The notes under the pieces were generated by a model that was not told the DNA's origin, ran no database searches, and was given only the letters and a program-made list of their open reading frames with translations. Below are positions 43,050 through 48,081 of a DNA stretch of 48,081 nucleotides, piece after piece. Location: contig JAJDNW010000074.1 in NCBI GenBank assembly GCA_022340465.1, positions 1 through 48,081 of the forward strand, given 5' to 3'. The position numbers and the translations under genes are program-made. Each line of letters opens with the position of its first letter. Positions within the stretch are counted from its first letter, which is position 1. The stretch comes from Deltaproteobacteria bacterium (GTDB lineage Bacteria > Desulfobacterota > Desulfobacteria > Desulfobacterales > B30-G6).

Positions 43050-44433
43050 AAAAAAAGACCATATTTTCCCGGTACTGCTTGCCGGCGGTTCGGGAACGCG
43101 CCTGTGGCCGGTATCCAGGGAACTGTACCCGAAACAGCTGGTCAACTTCATCGATGAGGACTCACTGGTCCAGGGGACCATCCGGCGCCTTGCCCCGGTG
43201 CTGGACCGGGAAAACGTGCGCATTGTCTGCGGGCAGGAGCACTTCAGCGAAACGGGGAAACAGCTGTCCGAACTGGGCATGAGACCGGAAGACAAAATCA
43301 TACCGGAACCATGCGGACGCAACACGGCGCCCGCCATTTTGCTGGCACTGCTGAACATACTGCGGGAAGATGCGGACGCAACCCTGTTCGTTTTTCCCGC
43401 CGACCATGTCATTCGCGATGTCGACCGGTTTCACGACCACTTAAACAGGGCGGCATCGCTGGCCGACCAGGGGTTTATCGTTACCTTTGGCATCAAACCG
43501 ACCTATCCCGAAACCGGCTACGGATACATCGAAGGCAGGGACGCTGTTGACCGGCGTGCGTTATCCATCGAACGCTTCGTCGAAAAACCGGACCGCGACA
43601 CTGCCGCGGCCTATATCCGGGCGGGCAATTTTTTCTGGAACAGCGGCATGTTTGCTTTCAAGGGTAGGGTGATGGCCGATGAGTACAGACGCCTGGCGCC
43701 GGACATGCTGCAGACAATGAAGGCGCTTCTCGACAAAGGCCGGCCGATAAAAGAGGCCGAATACCAAAGACTGCCGAATATTTCCTTCGATTGCGCCATC
43801 ATGGAGAATACGTCGCAAGGGGTGGTGCTGCCTTCCGATTTCGGGTGGAGTGACATCGGGTCCTGGAAATCGCTCTACGATTTTTTACCCAAGGATGCAG
43901 ACAACAACGTGATCGGCGGTGATGTGGTGGTGCAGCATGCGACCAACTGCTTCATCCTGGGGCATGACCGATTGATAGCCGCCAACCACATCGATGGGGT
44001 AGTCATCGTGGAAACATCGGATTCCGTTTTTGTCTCAGACCTTGAACACAGCCGCGACGTCAAGGAGATTGTCGGCACTCTCAAACATCAGCGGCGCCGG
44101 GAGTACCAGAAGCACAACGCCGAAAACCACCCCTGGGGGCGCAGCACGCTGCTTGAAGACAAGGACGATCTGAAAATCGTCAAAAGGTATATCACGCCGG
44201 GATCGACCTATCGCGAGTCGTTCCGAGGAGACCTGCTGTGGCATGTCCTGGTGGTCGAGGGCCGGGGCGTGTTCATGCTGAACGGCAGGCGTGTTTCCGT
44301 GGAACGGGGATATTCCGAATCGGTGGTGAACCCGGTGCGCATGTCTTTGGAAAACACCTCCCAGGCTCCCCTTTTGATTCTAGAGACCAGGGTTTTAACT
44401 GCAACTCAGGAAGGTGAGAAGATCAGACGGTGA
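43042..44433 (+). CDS. Mannose-1-phosphate guanylyltransferase with a degenerate isomerase domain
   Basis: About 463 aa, type II ManC/AlgA family. The GTP site 'GGSGTRLWPVSR' followed by 'YPKQ', 'VFPADHVIRD', 'TGYGYIEG' and 'FVEKPDRDTA' are intact, so GDP-mannose synthesis is likely. The C-terminal cupin begins near residue 363 ('HPWGRSTLLED') but where family members have a His-rich metal site (HHHR...H), this one reads 'TYRESFRGDLLWHVLV', so phosphomannose isomerase activity is doubtful. GTG at 43042 follows GGAGGG by 6 nt; an ATG at 43015 is possible. The start overlaps dnaE by 8 nt. Used for surface polysaccharide or glycosylation (inference). Confidence 0.88.
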   Translation: MHEKKDHIFPVLLAGGSGTRLWPVSRELYPKQLVNFIDEDSLVQGTIRRLAPVLDRENVRIVCGQEHFSETGKQLSELGMRPEDKIIPEPCGRNTAPAILLALLNILREDADATLFVFPADHVIRDVDRFHDHLNRAASLADQGFIVTFGIKPTYPETGYGYIEGRDAVDRRALSIERFVEKPDRDTAAAYIRAGNFFWNSGMFAFKGRVMADEYRRLAPDMLQTMKALLDKGRPIKEAEYQRLPNISFDCAIMENTSQGVVLPSDFGWSDIGSWKSLYDFLPKDADNNVIGGDVVVQHATNCFILGHDRLIAANHIDGVVIVETSDSVFVSDLEHSRDVKEIVGTLKHQRRREYQKHNAENHPWGRSTLLEDKDDLKIVKRYITPGSTYRESFRGDLLWHVLVVEGRGVFMLNGRRVSVERGYSESVVNPVRMSLENTSQAPLLILETRVLTATQEGEKIRR

Positions 44434-44440
44434 GAAAGGG

Positions 44441-44505
44441 CTGTTGCCTGTGGTCGGTGGCCGGTAATGGATCGAAAGCCACGGACTACATACCACGGGC
44501 GACAG
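44441..44505. terminator. Inverted repeat between convergent genes
   Basis: Arms CTGTTGCCTGTGGT (44441-44454) / ACCACGGGCGACAG (44492-44505), with two G-U or mismatched pairs, and an inner GTGGC/GCCAC. It lies 7 nt after the guanylyltransferase stop and 4 nt before the end of the opposite gene. A GGTTTTAG follows on the plus strand. A two-way terminator is plausible. Confidence 0.55.
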
Positions 44506-44508
44506 GTT

Positions 44509-44931
44509 TTAGCCGGGAATGAACTTCTTGACCTGCTGGTTGATGCAGAAATAGATCTCCTCGTCAGATCCGTATATGTCCACGGTGTCCTTGTGATTGA
44601 TAACCTGCTCGATGACGAAGGCGGTGACATAGATGCTGACAACGTGAGGGTTGTTGATGAGGCCTCTGAAAGGCGCTATCTGGTAATCGATATCGAAGTC
44701 TTCCGCACGGGTTAGTTTGTCGAGGCAACCGTTGATCTGTTTTTCAAGACCGTTCTTGTTGGTGGTCTCGACGAGTTTGCTCTCAACAAGCTTCATGGCG
44801 ATGGCGTTGCTCAAGGGATCGATACATTCGATGACCGCCTTGATGGCAAACCGCCGGGCGCGCTCCTTTGATGACTCTATCCGCGAAAGTATGCTCGCTT
44901 CACGACTACTGGGTCGAAAAACCTTGGACAT
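44509..44931 (-). CDS. Conserved-looking hypothetical protein
   Basis: About 140 aa that I do not recognise. It is soluble and charged, with a basic helix at the front ('KERARRFAIKAVIECIDPL') and a middle part 'FDIDYQIAPFRGLINNPHVVS' (shown past residue 80) that could bind a partner. It ends with a hydrophobic strand pattern. ATG at 44931 follows AGGTGG by 5 nt; the GTG three codons upstream lies in the binding site. Its single gene unit and clear codon use support it as real. No function proposed. Confidence 0.7.
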   Translation of the reverse strand: MSKVFRPSSREASILSRIESSKERARRFAIKAVIECIDPLSNAIAMKLVESKLVETTNKNGLEKQINGCLDKLTRAEDFDIDYQIAPFRGLINNPHVVSIYVTAFVIEQVINHKDTVDIYGSDEEIYFCINQQVKKFIPG

Positions 44932-45255
44932 GGTTTCCACCTATAATTTCAGGAGAGTGCGAATGGACACCGGTACTCTCATTTTCGAATGTAGCGCATC
45001 ATAATGTCCGTCCGTTCCAATTGCAAGAAAATAATGCATTGTTGAGAACAATTGGGTCCAAGGATTCGAGCGAAATAGAGATGAGCCCATAGCCGAAAGA
45101 TCATAGCTCATGGCTTGTGCTATTAGAGTGGTTGTGAGAAAAACGCTTCGAATGGCGTGCAGGGCCTTCCCTGATATTTTCAAGGCGGTTGAATGCCACG
45201 CGGTGCATGGTTTGATTAATTTTTCGTGAAAATCCATATTAATGAGGCAAGGGTA
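44932..45255. other. Spacer upstream of the gsp promoter
   Basis: No convincing gene in about 320 nt. Near 45083-45112 there are CATAGC words (CCCATAGCC, TCATAGCTCATGG) like those after guaB. The promoter of the minus-strand hypothetical gene should also lie here; no good pair was seen. Confidence 0.4.
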
Positions 45256-45284
45256 TTTACAACAAAAATGGGATCTACTATAAT
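45256..45284 (+). promoter_or_regulatory. Sigma-70-like promoter of the gspFGHI operon
   Basis: TTTACA (45256-45261), 17-bp spacer, perfect TATAAT (45279-45284). RNA would begin near 45291, about 80 nt before gspF. The leader has GGGCGCCGGG (45293-45302). Confidence 0.65.
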
Positions 45285-45371
45285 TGAACCCTGGGCGCCG
45301 GGTTTATTGCATCCTAAAATGTAAGCCTTTGTATTTTCAAACGGTTATGACAAGAATTGCGTGGCTGAATT

Positions 45372-46598
45372 ATGCCTGTTTACGAATATACCGCTCTCGA
45401 CTCGAAGGGCAAATCGGTAACCGGGATCATCGACGCCGACAGCGCGACGGCCGCCCGCCAGAAGCTCAGGACTTCCAAGACCTTTCCCACCGCCATCAAA
45501 GAGAGCGCCGACACCGGTGCCAGGGTGGAAAAAGAGAGGCCCGCCGTTTTTTCTCTGTTCTCACGCGTAAAGCAGTCCGACCTGTCCATGATGACGCGTC
45601 AGATGGCTACCCTGCTGGGGGCCGGTTTCCCTCTGGTTTCGGCCCTGGACGCTCTCATTTCCCAGACGCGCCACAAACCGTTTAAAAAAATCATGGTCCA
45701 GATCAAGGATTCAATCGTGGAGGGCAACAGCTTTGCCGGCGCTCTGTCGAAATTTCCTCATGTCTTTTCCGGGCTCTACACCAACATGGTGCGGGCCGGA
45801 GAAACATCGGGGACCCTGGAGATCGTCCTGGATCAGCTGGCGGACATAACGGAGAAACAGCAGGCGCTCAAGAGCAAAATCCGGACTGCTCTTGCCTATC
45901 CGGTGCTCATGCTGTGCATCGGGATCATCGTGCTTTTCCTTCTGCTGACGTTTATCGTACCGACCATAACGTCCATTTTTACGGACATGAATCAGGTGTT
46001 GCCGGCCCCCACCAGGGTGTTGATCGTTGTCAGCGCTTTCTTAAAAAAATTCTGGTGGCTGGTCCTGATCGCCTGCGGGCTGGTCGCCTTCGGTATCAGG
46101 AGTGCCAGGAAAACAAGCAGGGGGCGCTACGTCTTCGACAAGACGGTGTTGCGCCTGCCCCTGTTTGGGCCGGTGTCGCGGAAATTGTCGGTGGCAAGAT
46201 TCTCCCGGACCCTTTCCTCTTTGCTGAGAAACGGCGTCACCATGCTGGCATCCATGGAAATCGTAAAAAATATCACCGGCAACAGCTTGATATCCAGGGC
46301 CATCGAAGATGCCACCGAGGATATAAGCAAAGGGCAGGGGCTGGGTATTTCTCTGAACCGATCGGAGGTGTTCCCCGATCTTGCCATTCAGATGATCCAG
46401 GTGGGTGAGCAGAGCGGAGAACTGGAGGCGATGCTGGATAAAATGTCCACGGTATACGAAAACGAGGCCGAAGCCAGCATCCTCAGCATGACTTCCCTGC
46501 TGGAACCTCTCATGATTTTAGGCATGGGGGTGATCATGGGGTTTATCGTTCTGTCCATCTGTCTTCCGATATTCGAAATGAATCAGCTGGTCGGATAA
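45372..46598 (+). CDS. gspF: Type II secretion inner-membrane protein GspF
   Basis: A 408-aa polytopic protein with two T2SF domains. '[20 protein letters not shown]' is the classic N-terminus; '[20 protein letters not shown]' starts the first domain and '[19 protein letters not shown]' the second. Three membrane helices are seen (about residues 175-200, 220-240, 375-400). It is the platform between the GspE ATPase and the pseudopilus. No good ribosome binding site precedes the ATG. gspC, gspD and gspE are not directly upstream. Confidence 0.95.
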   Translation: MPVYEYTALDSKGKSVTGIIDADSATAARQKLRTSKTFPTAIKESADTGARVEKERPAVFSLFSRVKQSDLSMMTRQMATLLGAGFPLVSALDALISQTRHKPFKKIMVQIKDSIVEGNSFAGALSKFPHVFSGLYTNMVRAGETSGTLEIVLDQLADITEKQQALKSKIRTALAYPVLMLCIGIIVLFLLLTFIVPTITSIFTDMNQVLPAPTRVLIVVSAFLKKFWWLVLIACGLVAFGIRSARKTSRGRYVFDKTVLRLPLFGPVSRKLSVARFSRTLSSLLRNGVTMLASMEIVKNITGNSLISRAIEDATEDISKGQGLGISLNRSEVFPDLAIQMIQVGEQSGELEAMLDKMSTVYENEAEASILSMTSLLEPLMILGMGVIMGFIVLSICLPIFEMNQLVG

Positions 46599-46657
46599 AT
46601 GCGCGTGCCACGCATTTATTGAAGCTAGGAAATGCCTTTATACCATATGGAGGATTA

Positions 46658-47113
46658 ATGAATTCAACAATAAATCATAGGGTTAGCAGCAACCTCGGTT
46701 TTACGCTAATCGAATTGATGGTGGTGATCGTCATTCTGGGAATTTTGGCCGGCCTCATCGTTCCCAGGATCATGGGAAGGCCGGAGGAGGCCAGACAGAT
46801 GAAAGCCAAAATGACCATCGAAAGTCTGGAGACCAGTCTGCGTCTCTACAAGTTGGACAACGGCTCCTATCCCACCACGGAGCAGGGACTGCAGGCGCTC
46901 ATCGAAAAGCCCGATACGGGCAACATACCCAAGCGGTGGCGGGAAGGCGGCTACCTGGAAAAAGGCAGGGTTCCCAAAGACCCCTGGGACAACGAGTTCG
47001 TTTATCTGAGTCCGGGGGTGAACGGGGATTTCGACATCGTATCCTACGGTGCCGACGGCGTTGCCGGAGGGGAGGGCAAGGATAAAGATATCAGCAACTG
47101 GGAACTGGAGTGA
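46658..47113 (+). CDS. gspG: Type II secretion major pseudopilin GspG
   Basis: A 151-aa prepilin. The leader of 14 residues ends in Gly, then '[18 protein letters not shown]' with the Glu at +5, cut and methylated by PilD/GspO. '[15 protein letters not shown]' and '[13 protein letters not shown]' (calcium site region) are typical of GspG. ATG at 46658 follows GGAGG by 4 nt; an upstream start at 46619 would make an unusual leader. It forms the pseudopilus shaft. Confidence 0.96.
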   Translation: MNSTINHRVSSNLGFTLIELMVVIVILGILAGLIVPRIMGRPEEARQMKAKMTIESLETSLRLYKLDNGSYPTTEQGLQALIEKPDTGNIPKRWREGGYLEKGRVPKDPWDNEFVYLSPGVNGDFDIVSYGADGVAGGEGKDKDISNWELE

Positions 47114-47661
47114 CCAGTCCAATCGAGAGGGTCGTGCAAACGGTCGAAAAGGGCCACGAAACGCTTCGGGAGGACGGGTACACACTGATAGAGCTTGTAG
47201 TGGTCATTGCCCTTATTTCCATTGTCTTCTCTGTGGCCATGCCCCGCTTCAGGGACAATGTTCTCGTCGACCAGAGAAAAAAAACGGCACGCTGGCTCAT
47301 TACCCAGGCGCACCATCTTAAGCAGCAGTCCGCCCGCGAAAAGAAGACCTACATCCTGCATGTCGACGTGGATGCCGGCAAACTGTGGGTTTCGACTCCG
47401 GATATGGAGGATGCGGCGCTCGAGAAGGCCGAAAAAGAAGCCTTTTTGTTGAAGGGAGACGTGTCCGTCGTGGATGTGGAATATCCGGTGAGGGGCAAGG
47501 TCAGCACGGGACGGGCCGACATCTATTTTTATGCCAAGGGCTATTCCGACAAAGCCCTGATCCACATGCAGCAAGGCACCGACCGACAATTTTCGTTTCT
47601 TTTCGAGCCCTTTCTGCCGTATGTCGAGTATGTTGAAGACTATGCTGAATTTGATGACTGA
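47110..47661 (+). CDS. gspH: Type II secretion minor pseudopilin GspH
   Basis: A 183-aa prepilin-like protein: a leader of 23 residues ending in Gly, then '[19 protein letters not shown]' with Glu at +5. The first mature residue is Tyr rather than Phe, which is tolerated. The start is GTG, overlapping the gspG stop by 4 nt (GTGA). The globular part has beta strands as in GspH/FimT. It joins the pseudopilus tip. Confidence 0.87.
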   Translation: MTSPIERVVQTVEKGHETLREDGYTLIELVVVIALISIVFSVAMPRFRDNVLVDQRKKTARWLITQAHHLKQQSAREKKTYILHVDVDAGKLWVSTPDMEDAALEKAEKEAFLLKGDVSVVDVEYPVRGKVSTGRADIYFYAKGYSDKALIHMQQGTDRQFSFLFEPFLPYVEYVEDYAEFDD

Positions 47662-48081
47662 ACCGACGGTCTGTTTCCGGAAAGGGCCCCTTTCTATACC
47701 CCCGCGACGCGCCACAGACAGGCGCCACGGCTTCACCCTGCTCGAAGTGATGGTGTCCCTTGCAATTATCGCCATCGCTCTCCTGGCGATCTACGGTAAT
47801 TTCTCCCGCACGCTTTCCATGAACATCGAGCAGAAATTTAACGCCATGGCGCCTTTGCTGGCCGCTCAGGTTATCGCCGATTTCGAGAGCCGGCCTGCCG
47901 ATGAAATGACGGATGACAGCGGTGATTTCGGAGTTAAATTCGACGGGTATACCTGGAAGGCGTCGGTCGAGAGTGTCGAAACGCAAACCCTGGGAAGCAT
48001 CGCCGACGACTTGCGCACCATTGACGTGATCGTCTCTTTTGGGGAAGACCAAAGGGCTTTTGAGTGCAAAACGTTGCGATT
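47642..48081 (+). CDS. gspI: Type II secretion minor pseudopilin GspI, partial
   Basis: Open to the window end, about 146 codons. A long 30-residue leader with many Arg ends in Gly, then 'FTLLEVMVSLAIIAIALLAIY' (first 20 typical of GspI) with Glu at +5. 'AAQVIADFESRP' fits the family. ATG at 47642 lies in the end of gspH (20-nt overlap); a second ATG at 47654 is possible. It is expected to be followed by gspJ and gspK. Confidence 0.85.
   Translation, partial: MLNLMTEPTVCFRKGPLSIPPRRATDRRHGFTLLEVMVSLAIIAIALLAIYGNFSRTLSMNIEQKFNAMAPLLAAQVIADFESRPADEMTDDSGDFGVKFDGYTWKASVESVETQTLGSIADDLRTIDVIVSFGEDQRAFECKTLR

Overview
The window looks like a chromosomal segment of a Gram-negative, strictly anaerobic bacterium of the Desulfobacterota, most likely a complete-oxidising sulfate reducer of the Desulfobacterales/Desulfosarcinaceae type. 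This is an inference. It rests on the lipopolysaccharide genes (kdsA, kdsC, lptABC), a four-subunit 2-oxoacid:ferredoxin oxidoreductase, a HcyBio (DUF39) homocysteine synthesis protein, and the gene orders recA-alaS and hisC-cmk-rpsA-sppA. No ribosomal RNA was seen, so the taxonomy is not anchored.

Layout. (1) 1-3.45 kb is an AT-richer accessory strip: the tail of a membrane acyltransferase, a methyltransferase, a short AlaX-type editing hydrolase, a GNAT acetyltransferase and an internally deleted tyrosine integrase. It stops at a tRNA-Leu(GAG) gene, so it looks like the decayed end of an integrated element. (2) 3.45-13.2 kb, all on the minus strand, is core: kdsA-kdsC-lptC-lptA-lptB-rpoN-hpf-ptsN-rapZ-EIIA(Man), then gap-tpiA-secG-tRNA-Leu. 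It joins KDO synthesis and LPS export to sigma-54, ribosome hibernation, the nitrogen PTS and glycolysis. (3) 13.4-20.6 kb, plus strand: a membrane-anchored M23 peptidase, HcyBio, thpR, recA, alaS. (4) 20.9-28.2 kb, mostly minus: dapB, a fused nucleotidyltransferase/sugar kinase resembling MurU+AmgK, plsB with a 4-nt overlap, a 91-aa membrane protein on the other strand, and a DUF1343/NamZ-like exo-muramidase. Together NamZ and the MurU-AmgK fusion suggest MurNAc salvage. (5) 28.5-36.9 kb, plus: a P-loop ATPase, korDABC, hisC, cmk, rpsA, sppA. (6) 37-44.4 kb: a Sua5/YrdC protein (minus), guaB, dnaE, and a mannose-1-phosphate guanylyltransferase with a degenerate isomerase domain. (7) 44.5-48.1 kb: a small hypothetical gene (minus) and a type II secretion operon that starts at gspF and runs off the window in gspI.

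The least explained material is between genes. Several spacers, mostly at convergent gene ends, are built of short degenerate words, and two copies of a ~60-bp element sit just 3' of dapB and namZ in the same orientation. Other spacers carry long inverted repeats. No CRISPR array, intact insertion sequence, prophage or obviously novel defence system was found. The candidates offered as new are modest: the MurNAc salvage grouping, the dispersed 3'-end element, a terminator hairpin that contains the sppA ribosome binding site, and the collapsed integrase at tRNA-Leu.
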